A stretch of 64,000 bases of DNA from Aquitalea magnusonii (GTDB taxonomy: Bacteria > Pseudomonadota > Gammaproteobacteria > Burkholderiales > Chromobacteriaceae). The position numbers and the translations under genes were made by a program. Where the stretch lies: positions 124,001 through 188,000 of the forward strand of contig NZ_QJKC01000003.1 of NCBI RefSeq assembly GCF_003202035.1, in the 5' to 3' direction. Under the pieces are notes generated by a model, which worked only from the letters and a program-made list of their open reading frames with translations, ran no database searches and was not told where the DNA came from. Below are positions 8,729-17,163 of this stretch, one piece after another; the stretch's first letter is position 1; each line of letters starts with the position of its first letter.

Positions 8729-9259
8729 TCAGCTGCCATGGCCTGGTGGCGGGCCATCATTGAGCTTCAGCTCCCAATAGCCCACGTCCAGCCAGCGGCC
8801 GGCCTTCCAGCCCACCTCGTGAAACGTGGCCACCTGACGGAAGCCCAGACCCTCGTGCAGGGCGATGCTGGCCTCATTGGGCAGGGCGATGCCGCCGATG
8901 GCCATATGCACCCCCCGTGCGCGCAATTGCTGCAGCAAGGCGCGATACAGCCGGCTGCCCAGGCCCTGGCCGCGGGCGGCGGCGGCAAAATACACCGAGG
9001 TTTCCACCGCAAAGCGATAGGCATGGCGCACCCGCCAGCGCGTGGCATAGGCATAGCCCAGCACTTCGCCATGCAGCTCCACCACCAGCCAGGGCAGGCC
9101 CTGCTCGTCCACCTTGCGCATGCGCTCGGCCATGTCCTGCTCGCTCACTGCCTGCTCTTCAAAACTGATGGTGGTGTCCAGCACGTAGGGATTGTAAATC
9201 GCCACGATGCTGGCGGCGTCGGCCAGCGTGGCCGGTCGGATGTGGATATCTTGGCTCAT
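8729..9259 (-). CDS. GNAT N-acetyltransferase, phosphinothricin acetyltransferase-like
   Basis: A 176-residue GNAT enzyme. It begins IRPATLADAASIVAIYNPYV, has the TTISFEEQ segment typical of the PAT/Bar/MddA group, the acetyl-CoA pyrophosphate loop ARGQGLGSRL, and ends in a GFRQVATFHEVGWKAGRWLDVGYWE block characteristic of methionine sulfone/phosphinothricin acetyltransferases. Family members acetylate the amino group of glutamate analogues such as methionine sulfoximine or phosphinothricin. The start at ATG 9259 (SQDIHIRP) fits the family N-terminus, although its ribosome site is weak. Confidence 0.87.
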   Translation of the reverse strand: MSQDIHIRPATLADAASIVAIYNPYVLDTTISFEEQAVSEQDMAERMRKVDEQGLPWLVVELHGEVLGYAYATRWRVRHAYRFAVETSVYFAAAARGQGLGSRLYRALLQQLRARGVHMAIGGIALPNEASIALHEGLGFRQVATFHEVGWKAGRWLDVGYWELKLNDGPPPGHGS

Positions 9260-9312
9260 GCTCAGGGTCTGGGACGGGATGATGCTGCCGGGTGGTGCAA
9301 GAAACGCGCCAG

Positions 9313-10029
9313 TCATGCAGGAACCGTCCAATCGGGAAAGTATTGCCGGCGCAGCCGCTCGACATAAGCCTGCAGATTGGGGTGCTGCCGCAGCGCCTGC
9401 TGGCTGGGGGTGTCGCCCAGTGTGCCCAGCCAGGCGGAAGCGAGAAAGGCAAATACCGTGGCATCCAGCCAGCTGGGCGCCGCGCCCAGCATATAGGGCT
9501 GCTCGCCCAGCAGGGTGGCCAGGGTGGCGACATCCAGTTGCAACAGGCGCTGGCGTTCGGCCGGACTGAAGCGCCCCAGCCCCTGGGCCTGCAGGCTGGC
9601 ACGCACCTTGCGCCGCACCATGGCCATGATCGGCGCGCGCAACAGCCGCGGCACGCGCTGGAAAAACTGCGCCGGGCCACGGGCAAAGGTGGCGTCGTCC
9701 AGCCAGCGTTCATGCACCACGCACCAGTACAGATGATCGCTGCACAGGCATTCCACGCTCCAGGCCAGCGCCTTGTCAGTCTCCGACAGCCCGGCGTCCA
9801 GGCTGATGCCATACTGCTCGGCCAGATAAAGGCGGATCAGCGTGGAGTCCGGCACGCGCCGGCCATCGTCATCGAGATAAGGCAGCTTGCCCTTGGGCGC
9901 CCGGCGCATGCTGCCGGGCTGCTTGCGATATGGCAGGCCGGACAGCTTGAGCAGCATTTCGGCCTTGATGACAAAGGGGCTGGCATCGGGCAGGCCAAAG
10001 GCCGGGCCAAACACATACAGGGTGATCAC
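9313..10029 (-). CDS. Glutathione S-transferase family protein
   Basis: A 238-residue two-domain GST-like protein. The N-terminal thioredoxin-like domain contains ITLYVFGPAFGLPDASPFVIKAEMLLKLSG, KGKLPYLDDDG (the cis-Pro glutathione site) and DSTLIRLYL. The helical C-terminal domain ends ...NLQAYVERLRRQYFPDW. It resembles the group with an N-terminal Tom37/metaxin-like GST fold seen in many proteobacteria. I choose the GTG at 10029, which has GGAG 8 bases upstream; an in-frame GTG four codons earlier is the alternative. The substrate is unknown. Confidence 0.8.
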   Translation of the reverse strand: MITLYVFGPAFGLPDASPFVIKAEMLLKLSGLPYRKQPGSMRRAPKGKLPYLDDDGRRVPDSTLIRLYLAEQYGISLDAGLSETDKALAWSVECLCSDHLYWCVVHERWLDDATFARGPAQFFQRVPRLLRAPIMAMVRRKVRASLQAQGLGRFSPAERQRLLQLDVATLATLLGEQPYMLGAAPSWLDATVFAFLASAWLGTLGDTPSQQALRQHPNLQAYVERLRRQYFPDWTVPA

Positions 10030-10094
10030 GGGCAGCACTCCGCGGGGTGGCAAGGCGTTCAGACTAGCACCACCGGCGCAGGATGACGATGGCT

Positions 10095-12128
10095 TCAGTC
10101 CATCAGTTGCTGGTACAGATACACCAGCACCCGCGCCAGTTCCTCGGCCGTCTGTTGCTGACCGGCATTGCCGGTATGGCCGCCGGCAGCGGTTTCGATC
10201 AGCAGTGCGGCGTGGCCCAGTTCCTGCAGGCGCGCCACCATCTTGCGGGCATGGCCGGGGTGTACCCGGTCGTCGTGCGCACTGGTGGTAAACAGCGCCA
10301 GCGGATAGGTCGCCCCTGGCTTGATCTGGTGATAAGGCGAGTAGGCGGCCAGCGCGGCGGCCTCCTCCGGATTGGCCGGATCGCCGTATTCGTCTATCCA
10401 GCTGGCACCGGCCAGCAGCTCGGTGTAGCGCAGCATGTCCAGCAGCGGCACTTCGCACACCACGGCCTTGAACAGCTCGGGTCGGCGCAGCATGCAGGCG
10501 GCCACCAGCAAGCCGCCATTGCTGCCGCCTTCGATACCCAGCTTGTCCGGGCTAGTGAGGCCGCTGGCCATCAGCGCTTCGGCCACGGCGCAGAAGTCAT
10601 CAAAGGAAACCGGGCGCTTCACGCCTTGCGCAGCCTGATGCCAGGCGGGGCCGAATTCGCCACCGCCACGGATGCAGGCCAGCACGAAAGCTCCACCCTT
10701 TTCCAGCCAGTGTGCGCCAAAGTTTTCCACGTAGTAGGGCATCATCGGCACTTCGAAACCGCCATAGCCATACAGCAAGGTGGGCGTGCTGCCATCCGGC
10801 ACCATATCGCGGGCACGTACCACGAAATAGGGAATGGCCACTCCGTCCGGTGCCGTCGCCCAGCATTGCTCGGCGACAAAACGGCTGGCATCGAAGGCGG
10901 CGGGCTGCTGGCGCAGGCATTCCTGCTGGCCACTGGCCACATCCAGCCGGTACAGGCCGGTGGGATTGAGAAAATCGCTGAAGCTATAACACAGCACTTC
11001 GCTGTCCCAGGGCTGGTCGGCAAACTCGATCACCCCGGAATCCGGCACCGGCAGGCTGCGCGGCTGCCACTGCGCGCCATGCAGGTCAAAGGCCAGCAGA
11101 CGGCTGCGCACATTGTCAATCAGGTTTACCACCACGCTGCTGCGGGTGGTTTCCACCGACTCGATGGCCAGCCGCGGCGCCGGCTGCACCAGGCACTGCA
11201 CCCTGCCATCACCGCCCAGCAAGTGGTCCAGCGGCACCGCCAGCAGGCTGCCGGCCAGATGGACCACGCCCTGCCACGACCAGTCTTCTGCCAGCTTGAC
11301 GATGAACTGGCCATGCAGATAGCCCTCGATATCCGCTCGGGCCGGCAGCGGCAGCGGTCGGGTTTGCAGCTCGGCATCGATCAGATGATAGGTCTTGCTG
11401 TAAAAGCCGTCGGCCGCTTCGATCAGGTCCAGGACGCCGTCCGTGCCATCCAGATAACGCCAGGCCGCCACCATCATCGCCCCCTTGGGGGCAACAAACA
11501 GCTGCTGCCATTGATGCTGGCCATCGGCCGCCCGTTCCACCAGCCATACCTCGCTGGGATAACCGGAGCGGGTCAGCGGTGCGCCCTGCCAGCCCGGGCA
11601 GACCAGCACGCTGTCCGGATCGCGCCAGGCGATATGGTTCTTGCCCTTGGGAAAGCGCAGGCCCTGCTCCACCCAGGCCGCGGCCTCCAGATCGTATTCC
11701 CAGGCCAGGCTGGCATCACCGCCCCCTTCGCTCAAGTGCACCAGCACCCGCGTCGGGGCGACCGTGCAATGCGCCACGCCATCCAGATACCAGTCCTTGC
11801 CAGCCTCCGCCGCCAGCGCATCCACGTCCAGCACCGTCTGCCACTGCTGGCTACCTGCACGGTAAGCCGCCAGCGTGCTGCGGCGGTAAATGCCACGCGG
11901 GTGGTGTTCGTCCTGATGGAAGTTGTACAGCCAGCCGGCGTGCTCGGAAAAGAAGGGAATCTGCCGCGTATCGCGCAGGTGGGCCAGGATGTCGCGCTGC
12001 AGCGGGGCATAGCGCGCATCGGCATCCAGCAGGGCCTGGGTACGGCTGTTTTGCGCAGCAACCCATTGCAGGACTGCAGGGTCGTCGAGGCTTTCCAGCC
12101 ACTGATGGGGATCGGGAAGGTGGGACAT
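10095..12128 (-). CDS. Prolyl oligopeptidase family serine peptidase (S9A)
   Basis: A 677-residue cytoplasmic enzyme (no signal peptide). An N-terminal helix and beta-propeller region is followed by an alpha/beta-hydrolase domain. The nucleophile is the Ser of GGSNGG (about residue 536), the acid lies in SAHDDRVHP (about 619-620) and the His in GGHTGN (about 651), the order and spacing of S9A peptidases. YGYGGF and RGGGEFG are also family hallmarks. It probably cleaves short proline-containing peptides, although some relatives lack that activity. The start ATG 12128 (SHLPDPHQWLESL) agrees with the family; the 31 upstream codons look non-coding. Confidence 0.9.
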   Translation of the reverse strand: MSHLPDPHQWLESLDDPAVLQWVAAQNSRTQALLDADARYAPLQRDILAHLRDTRQIPFFSEHAGWLYNFHQDEHHPRGIYRRSTLAAYRAGSQQWQTVLDVDALAAEAGKDWYLDGVAHCTVAPTRVLVHLSEGGGDASLAWEYDLEAAAWVEQGLRFPKGKNHIAWRDPDSVLVCPGWQGAPLTRSGYPSEVWLVERAADGQHQWQQLFVAPKGAMMVAAWRYLDGTDGVLDLIEAADGFYSKTYHLIDAELQTRPLPLPARADIEGYLHGQFIVKLAEDWSWQGVVHLAGSLLAVPLDHLLGGDGRVQCLVQPAPRLAIESVETTRSSVVVNLIDNVRSRLLAFDLHGAQWQPRSLPVPDSGVIEFADQPWDSEVLCYSFSDFLNPTGLYRLDVASGQQECLRQQPAAFDASRFVAEQCWATAPDGVAIPYFVVRARDMVPDGSTPTLLYGYGGFEVPMMPYYVENFGAHWLEKGGAFVLACIRGGGEFGPAWHQAAQGVKRPVSFDDFCAVAEALMASGLTSPDKLGIEGGSNGGLLVAACMLRRPELFKAVVCEVPLLDMLRYTELLAGASWIDEYGDPANPEEAAALAAYSPYHQIKPGATYPLALFTTSAHDDRVHPGHARKMVARLQELGHAALLIETAAGGHTGNAGQQQTAEELARVLVYLYQQLMD

Positions 12129-12496
12129 GACAGAACCAGAAATGCTAACAGGCGCACAGCTTAGCACCGACACCTGGCCGGCATGAATCAAACACGCGAC
12201 AGCATGGCGGCGAAAAACCATCCTTTAGTACGGCATTTTCCGTGCAAAAACTCTATTTCTTGCAAAAGGGTCAACACATCAGCCCTATTTACGCTCTAAT
12301 TATTAAGCCATCGATGTCAAATAACAGCGTCTTTGTAAATACAAAACCTAAAGCCGCGTTTTTGATATGAACGAATAAAAGAATTTATAGGAAAACACAA
12401 ACAATCAATAGCTGGCGGTAATTTGATTATTTTCCTATAAATCGTTCAGAAATTTCTTTATATATCTATCTATTTACTTAAAGTATTGGAAAAATC
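12129..12496. other. AT-rich intergenic region before the FimA-like gene
   Basis: From about 12220 the base composition changes sharply to AT-rich, in contrast with the GC-rich flanks, and this continues to the start codon at 12497. It contains an extended inverted repeat (separate entry) and several TATA-like stretches near 12455-12480. No open reading frame of note is present. The region probably holds the promoter and 5' leader of the FimA-like gene and the promoter of the peptidase gene, but I cannot fix exact elements. Confidence 0.6.
12383..12442. repeat. Extended inverted repeat upstream of the FimA-like gene
   Basis: ATTTATAGGAAAA (12383-12395) is the exact reverse complement of TTTTCCTATAAAT (12430-12442). 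Inside it, AATCAA (about 12403-12408) pairs with TTGATT (about 12423-12428), so the 60 bases can fold into one long hairpin around a GC-richer loop. The repeat ends 54 bases before the ATG at 12497. Confidence 0.75.
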
Positions 12497-12811
12497 ATGA
12501 AAAACATTCTGATTGCCTGCAGCCTGCTTGCCCTGTTGTTCAGCCATGCTGCCTCGGCCAGCAGTGGCACCATTACTTTTCGTGGCGCCATCGTCAATAC
12601 ACCCTGCGTCATCCCGGCTGAAACCTGGATGAACTACGCCCAGCACCCGGCCAATTACAAAATGGCCCGTACGGCTGCGGCCAATCCCAGCTGTGCCGGC
12701 CCGGCGGCAACCCAGTCGGTGCGGGTCTCGCGCTATATCCCGGCATCCATGACCAGCACCACGCTGACGGTCAGCCCGGCCAAGGCCATCGTTACCGTGG
12801 TGTACGACTGA
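12497..12811 (+). CDS. Orphan FimA-like (type 1 pilin domain) secreted protein
   Basis: A 104-residue protein with a clear signal peptide (KNILIACSLLALLFSHAASA, cleaved about residue 21) and a mature part starting SSGTITFRGAIVNTPCVIP. This strand and Cys pattern is that of chaperone-usher pilin N-termini (G-T-hydrophobic-F-G-x-I-V-N-x-x-C). A second Cys follows about 36 residues later (NPSCAG), as in the pilin disulfide. The C-terminus VTVVYD resembles a terminal pilin strand. At about 83 mature residues it is much shorter than FimA (about 160), and no usher or chaperone gene is nearby. It could be a degenerate or specialised pilin domain. The ribosome site is weak. Confidence 0.7.
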   Translation: MKNILIACSLLALLFSHAASASSGTITFRGAIVNTPCVIPAETWMNYAQHPANYKMARTAAANPSCAGPAATQSVRVSRYIPASMTSTTLTVSPAKAIVTVVYD

Positions 12812-12880
12812 ACACACCATGACCAGCCCTGTGCATGACTGCCGATTGCTCGTCCACGGATGACGACGGCCAGGCCAAGC

Positions 12881-13651
12881 TCAGGGCTGATGCTGTTTGA
12901 TCCAGGCCGCGACCTGGCTGATGACTTCATCCTCTATGCCGTTATAGCCGTGTGCGGCCCAGGCCTGACAGGGGTCGCCCCGGTCCTGTCCACCATCAAA
13001 CTCCAGCAGGGCGCGCGGCCTGGCCTTGAGCAGCCCGTCCAGTACCGGCTGCACATTGGCCGGCAGGCTTTCCTTGCACTGGTCATGCCGGTGTTGCACC
13101 AGCAGGACCGGCAGGGTGAGCTGTGACAAATCCATGGCCGCGACATTGCCCCGGTCGTGATTGATGGTGGAGGTCAACACCAGCCCGGCCACACGCGTTT
13201 GCAGACGGATGCCGATGGCCGCCGCCGAGGTAGTGCCACGGCTGGTACCCACCAACCATACCGGGACATCCGCCCGGCGGCGCAGCTCATCAATCACCAC
13301 CGCCATGTCTGCCGCATGCTCGGCGCTGCTGCGAAAATCGTTACGGCTGATATTGTCCGGATGGTCGGACGGCGCATCCACCACCGCCACCTGGAAACCC
13401 TGCCCGGCCCAGCGCTGGCGGGTCCTGACCAGAAAATTGCCGGCACCGGCGCGCAGCTGGCCGCCATCGCTCAGTTTCAGCGTGCCCTCGCCTCCGGTGA
13501 ACAGGATCAGGCTGGCCAGCGGCTGTCCGGGCGGCTCCAGCAACAACAGCCGCTGCGTCACGCCGGGACGGGTGCTGAGCGTGAGCATCTGTTCATCGGC
13601 CAGCGCCCGGCCACAACACAATGCCAGCAAGCAGATCAATACGCTTTTCAT
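12881..13651 (-). CDS. Secreted alpha/beta-hydrolase
   Basis: A 256-residue protein with a signal peptide (KSVLICLLALCCGRALA, cleavage near residue 18). The alpha/beta-hydrolase core shows ASLILFTGGEGTL, the nucleophile elbow GTSRGT (Ser at about 146), and a late ...HDQC...H pattern with Asp and His candidates for the triad (VLLVQHRHDQCKE; WAAHGYNGIEDEV). The last stretch, CQAWAAHGYNGIE, matches small periplasmic hydrolases that carry Cys pairs (CKES...DPCQAW). The substrate is unknown. The gene stands 41 bases upstream of the threonine aldolase stop on the same strand. Confidence 0.78.
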   Translation of the reverse strand: MKSVLICLLALCCGRALADEQMLTLSTRPGVTQRLLLLEPPGQPLASLILFTGGEGTLKLSDGGQLRAGAGNFLVRTRQRWAGQGFQVAVVDAPSDHPDNISRNDFRSSAEHAADMAVVIDELRRRADVPVWLVGTSRGTTSAAAIGIRLQTRVAGLVLTSTINHDRGNVAAMDLSQLTLPVLLVQHRHDQCKESLPANVQPVLDGLLKARPRALLEFDGGQDRGDPCQAWAAHGYNGIEDEVISQVAAWIKQHQP

Positions 13652-13692
13652 CTCGCCCCTCCTGTTTCGCCAGCCGCACCCGGCGCGACTGC

Positions 13693-14721
13693 TCAGTCGC
13701 TCAACACCCGCTGAAACACCTCCAGCACGCGGTCAATGGCTTCACGACTGACCTGCCAGTGTGTCACCAGCCGCATGCGCCCGGCCTCGGGCGGGTTAAC
13801 CTTGATGCCGGCCGCGGCCAGCGCGGCCATCAGTTCGCTGACATCAATATCGGCCAGAAAACGGAACCACACCATATTGATGTGCACATCATCCAGATCG
13901 ACTTCAATACACGGCATGCCAGCCAGCTGCTCGGCCAGATAGCGGGCATTGGCATGGTCTTCCGCCAGGCGTTGCGTCATCTCGGTCAGCGCCAGCAGGC
14001 CGGGTGCCGCCAGCACGCCGGCCTGACGCCAGCCACCGCCCAGCAACTTGCGATTGTAGCGGGCGCGGGCAATGAATTCGGCCGAACCGGCCAGGATGGA
14101 ACCGACTGGTGCGGCCAGGCCCTTGGACAGACAGCACATCACCGTATCGGCATGACGGGTGATGTCCTGCACATTGCAGCCCAGATACGTCGCGGCATTG
14201 AACACGCGCGCACCATCCAGATGCACCGGCACGCCGTGGCGGCGGGCGATGTCGGCGGTGCGCTGCATGATGTCCAGTGGAATCACCCGGCCATTGCTGT
14301 GGGCGTTTTCCAGGCAGATCAGCCCGGTTTTGGGCCAATGCACATCCTGCCCGACCCGGATGCGCGCTTCGATTTCGTCCGGGTCCAGCACCCCCTTGTT
14401 GCTGGTGATGGTGCGCAGCTGTACACCGCCGATCACCGCAGCACCGCCGGTTTCATGCCAGACGATATGGCAGTCGTCGCCCAGAATCACCTCATTGCCA
14501 CGCTGGCAGTGAGTGAAAATGGCCAGCTGGTTGCCAAAATTGCCGGTGGGCACAAACAGCGCGGCTTGCTTGCCCAGCAGGCGGGCTGCCAGGGCTTCCA
14601 GTTCGACCACGGTCGGGTCGTCGCCATAGACATCGTCGCCCACCACGGCGTGGGCCATGGCGTGGCGCATGGCCTGGGTGGGTTGGGTGACGGTATCGCT
14701 GCGCATATCAATCCACTGCAT
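13693..14721 (-). CDS. ltaE: Low-specificity L-threonine aldolase
   Basis: A 342-residue PLP enzyme that splits L-threonine and allo-threonine into glycine and acetaldehyde. Family landmarks are the N-terminal DMRSDTVTQPT, GDDVYGDDPTV, the GNFGNQLA segment, and HLDGARVFNAA with the PLP-binding aspartate. The Schiff-base lysine lies in CLSKGLAAPVGS. The length equals E. coli LtaE within a few residues. The start at ATG 14721 has CAGGAG upstream. A terminator-like hairpin just upstream separates it from the small zinc-ribbon gene. Confidence 0.93.
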   Translation of the reverse strand: MQWIDMRSDTVTQPTQAMRHAMAHAVVGDDVYGDDPTVVELEALAARLLGKQAALFVPTGNFGNQLAIFTHCQRGNEVILGDDCHIVWHETGGAAVIGGVQLRTITSNKGVLDPDEIEARIRVGQDVHWPKTGLICLENAHSNGRVIPLDIMQRTADIARRHGVPVHLDGARVFNAATYLGCNVQDITRHADTVMCCLSKGLAAPVGSILAGSAEFIARARYNRKLLGGGWRQAGVLAAPGLLALTEMTQRLAEDHANARYLAEQLAGMPCIEVDLDDVHINMVWFRFLADIDVSELMAALAAAGIKVNPPEAGRMRLVTHWQVSREAIDRVLEVFQRVLSD

Positions 14722-14742
14722 GCTGTGCTCCTGCAAATGAAA

Positions 14743-14764
14743 GCGGCGGCCAGAAGGCCGCCGC
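14743..14764 (-). terminator. Terminator-like hairpin between the zinc-ribbon gene and ltaE
   Basis: A perfect 9-bp stem GCGGCGGCC / GGCCGCCGC with a four-base loop. On the minus strand it is followed by TTTCATTT. It lies downstream of the minus-strand gene at 14852-15076 and 22 bases upstream of the ltaE start, so it may end the first and form part of the leader of the second. Confidence 0.55.
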
Positions 14765-14851
14765 ATGGGGAAAATGATGAATCAGGCCCTGCCTGATTGT
14801 GCCAGCAAACGGGTTGCCGGGGGTATTGCGCGGGTTGTGGGAATCACTCCA

Positions 14852-15076
14852 TCAGGGTATTCGATATGCCTGCTTCAGTTCGCTGACGCGGCGCTGGGCG
14901 GCCAGCATGGCCGTGCTGTTCATCGAGATGTCACTGCCGCACTGGCAGCGCAGGGTATGGTCGGGGGACAGGGCTTTCAGATGATGGCGGTTTTCATGAC
15001 CGCAGGCCACGCAGGCAATCACCACGGTGGCGTTGTAATGCTTGTCCAGATCGATATCGAAACGCGGGTGCTTCAT
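14852..15076 (-). CDS. Small zinc-ribbon-like protein of unknown function
   Basis: A 74-residue protein with two Cys pairs, CVACGHEN and CQCGSD, spaced about 23 residues apart, suggesting a single zinc-ribbon. The first part (HPRFDIDLDKHYNATVVI) is a beta-rich lead-in and the end is a helix (AAQRRVSELKQAY). I do not recognise a named family. The ATG at 15076 is chosen because AGGGAG precedes it; the frame is open seven codons further upstream. Confidence 0.7.
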   Translation of the reverse strand: MKHPRFDIDLDKHYNATVVIACVACGHENRHHLKALSPDHTLRCQCGSDISMNSTAMLAAQRRVSELKQAYRIP

Positions 15077-15315
15077 GGGGAACTCCCTTGAGATCACACA
15101 GGCTGGCCCGGATCAGAGGAATGCCGACATGCATTCTTGACAGGCCCACAGACAAGGATAGGCAAGGCCGGGGAAAGTTCCAATAAATCAGCTGCTTGTT
15201 CAGCAGCTGCCGCTGTGCACTGTTGCAGGCAGGACGCAGCCGTTTTCTGCCACAGCGCTGGTCAGCCGGCCCCGGCTTGGTTATGCTTGGCCGTTTTTCC
15301 GTACCGGATGTCCCG

Positions 15316-16101
15316 ATGTCGCACGATGCTGATCTTGAACGCCGCTTTGGCGGTATTGCCCGCCTGTATGGCGCAGAGGCGCTAAGCCGTTTCCAGCAGG
15401 CTCATGTCTGCGTGGTCGGGGTGGGCGGCGTGGGGTCCTGGGCGGTGGAGGCGCTGGCTCGTAGCGCAATCGGCCGCCTGACACTGATTGATCTGGACAA
15501 TATTGCCGAGTCCAACACCAACCGCCAGCTGCCCGCGCTGGACCCGCACTACGGCATGGCCAAGGTGACGGCGCTGGCCGAGCGGGTGGGCGCCATCAAT
15601 CCGGCCTGCGTGGTGCAGGAAATCGAGGATTTCGTCACCGAAGACAATCTGGACGCCATGCTGGGCCAGGGCTTCGACTTCATCATCGACTGCATCGACA
15701 ATCTGCGGGTGAAAACCGCCATGGCGGCCTGGTGTGTGCGCCATCGCCAGCCCTTTATCGTGTCCGGCGGTGCCGGTGGCCAGATGGACCCGACCAGGAT
15801 CCAGCTGGCTGACCTGGGTGAAGTGACTTACGACCCGCTGCTGTCCAAGCTGCGTTACAACTTGCGCCGTTATCACGGTTTCCCGCGTGATGCCGGCAAG
15901 AAGCTGCAGGTTCCCTGCGTGTTCTCTACCGAACAGCTGGTTTATCCCGACACGCAAAGCTGCGATGCCGACAGCAGCCGTGGCCCGCAGGGCCTGTCCT
16001 GCGCCGGCTTTGGCGCGGGCATGGTGGTGACCGCCAGCTTTGGCCTGGTGGCGGTGTCGCATGCCTTGAAGCAGCTGGCCAAGGCGAAAAAGAAAAACTG
16101 A
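15316..16101 (+). CDS. tcdA: tRNA threonylcarbamoyladenosine dehydratase (CsdL/TcdA)
   Basis: A 261-residue E1-like (ThiF/MoeB fold) enzyme that converts t6A37 to cyclic ct6A in tRNAs, normally with the CsdA-CsdE sulfur relay. It carries the nucleotide loop VVGVGGVGSWAVEALARSAIG, the LDNIAESNTNRQ segment, IIDCIDNLRVK, and the C-terminal SCAGFGAGMVVTASFG block typical of TcdA. The start ATG 15316 (SHDADLERRFGGIARLYG) matches the family; upstream codons in frame are not conserved-looking. A strong bidirectional terminator follows. Confidence 0.92.
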   Translation: MSHDADLERRFGGIARLYGAEALSRFQQAHVCVVGVGGVGSWAVEALARSAIGRLTLIDLDNIAESNTNRQLPALDPHYGMAKVTALAERVGAINPACVVQEIEDFVTEDNLDAMLGQGFDFIIDCIDNLRVKTAMAAWCVRHRQPFIVSGGAGGQMDPTRIQLADLGEVTYDPLLSKLRYNLRRYHGFPRDAGKKLQVPCVFSTEQLVYPDTQSCDADSSRGPQGLSCAGFGAGMVVTASFGLVAVSHALKQLAKAKKKN

Positions 16102-16118
16102 AACATCCGGCAGACCAT

Positions 16119-16158
16119 AAAAAACGCCCGGCATGGCAACAGGCCGGGCGTTGGTTTT
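16119..16158. terminator. Bidirectional terminator between tcdA and oppF
   Basis: AACGCCCGGC / GCCGGGCGTT (16123-16132 and 16143-16152) form a perfect 10-bp stem. There is a T run after it on the plus strand (TTGGTTTTTG) and, on the minus strand, GGCGTTTTTT. It serves the convergent tcdA and opp operon ends. Confidence 0.9.
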
Positions 16159-16170
16159 TGCAGAAGCGAA

Positions 16171-17163
16171 TCAAGCCAGCAGGCAGGAACTCTGGCTCTG
16201 CTCACTGATCCGGCGCAGCTGGATTTTCTCCGTGCCGCAACGCGCCTCGGCCTGCGGGCAGCGGGTGCGGAACACGCAGCCGGACGGCGGGTTGATCGGG
16301 CTGGGCAGATCGCCTTGCAGGATCTGGATCACCTTGCCCTTTTCCAGCTTCGGGTCGGGGATGGGAATGGCCGACAGCAGCGCGCGGGTGTAAGGATGCG
16401 CCGGCGCATCATACAAGGCATGCTTTTGCGCCAGTTCCATCTCGCGGCCCAGATACATCACCAGGATGCGGTCGGAAATATGCTTGACCACCGCCAGATC
16501 GTGGGCGATGAAGATCAGCGCCAGCCCCATCTCGCGTTGCAGCTCTTTCAGCAGATTGATGATCTGCGCCTGGATCGACACGTCCAGTGCCGACACCGGC
16601 TCGTCGCAGATGATCAGCTTGGGTTCCAGAATCAGCGCGCGGGCAATGCCGATACGCTGGCACTGGCCGCCGGAGAACTCGTGCGGATAGCGGTTGATCA
16701 TCTGCTCGCGCAGGCCCACCCGCGCCATCATGGCGCGTACCCGCTTCATCACCTCGGCTTCCGACAGCTCCGGCTTGTGTACGCGCAGCGGCTCGCCAAT
16801 GATGTGCGCCACCGTCATGCGCGGGTTAAGCGAGGCCAGCGGATCCTGGAAGATCATCTGGATGTCCTTGCGCACTGCGTGCCAGTCCTTGTCCGTGCCA
16901 CGGGTCAGGTCCTTGCCCATCCACACGATCTCACCCGCGGTGGCCGGAATCAGGTTGAGGATGGCGCGCGACAAGGTGGACTTGCCACAGCCGGACTCGC
17001 CCACCACGCCCAGGGTTTCGCCGGCATACAGGTCAAAGCTGACCCCGTCCACCGCCTTCAGCGTGCGTTTGGCACTCCACGGCCACTTGCCGTCGCCCTT
17101 CACCTGGAAGTGCACCTTGACATCGCGTACCGACAGAATCGGCTGCTTGCTTTGTTCAGACAT
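16171..17163 (-). CDS. oppF: Oligopeptide ABC transporter ATP-binding subunit OppF
   Basis: A 330-residue ATPase of the peptide importer. It has Walker [10 protein letters not shown], a Q-loop within [16 protein letters not shown], the signature FSGGQCQR, Walker [13 protein letters not shown] and the switch His in FIAHDLA. The C-terminal oligopeptide-transporter extension contains the Cys cluster [14 protein letters not shown], characteristic of the [4Fe-4S]-type or zinc-like C-terminal region of OppD/F proteins. It is the last gene of oppABCDF and overlaps oppD by 8 bases. The start is ATG 17163. Confidence 0.94.
   Translation of the reverse strand: MSEQSKQPILSVRDVKVHFQVKGDGKWPWSAKRTLKAVDGVSFDLYAGETLGVVGESGCGKSTLSRAILNLIPATAGEIVWMGKDLTRGTDKDWHAVRKDIQMIFQDPLASLNPRMTVAHIIGEPLRVHKPELSEAEVMKRVRAMMARVGLREQMINRYPHEFSGGQCQRIGIARALILEPKLIICDEPVSALDVSIQAQIINLLKELQREMGLALIFIAHDLAVVKHISDRILVMYLGREMELAQKHALYDAPAHPYTRALLSAIPIPDPKLEKGKVIQILQGDLPSPINPPSGCVFRTRCPQAEARCGTEKIQLRRISEQSQSSCLLA

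Noticed and set aside
10083-12164. Long open frame antisense to the prolyl oligopeptidase gene
   Set aside because: His/Gln-rich shadow translation without domain similarity; the minus strand has the complete S9A catalytic motifs.
12383-12442. Fim-type phase-variable invertible promoter
   Set aside because: The arms are only 34 bases apart, too short for a promoter-bearing invertible segment, and no recombinase gene is nearby. Kept only as an inverted repeat.
14743-14764. Riboswitch upstream of ltaE
   Set aside because: Only a simple 9-bp hairpin is present, with no second conserved element; it is better read as a terminator of the preceding small gene.
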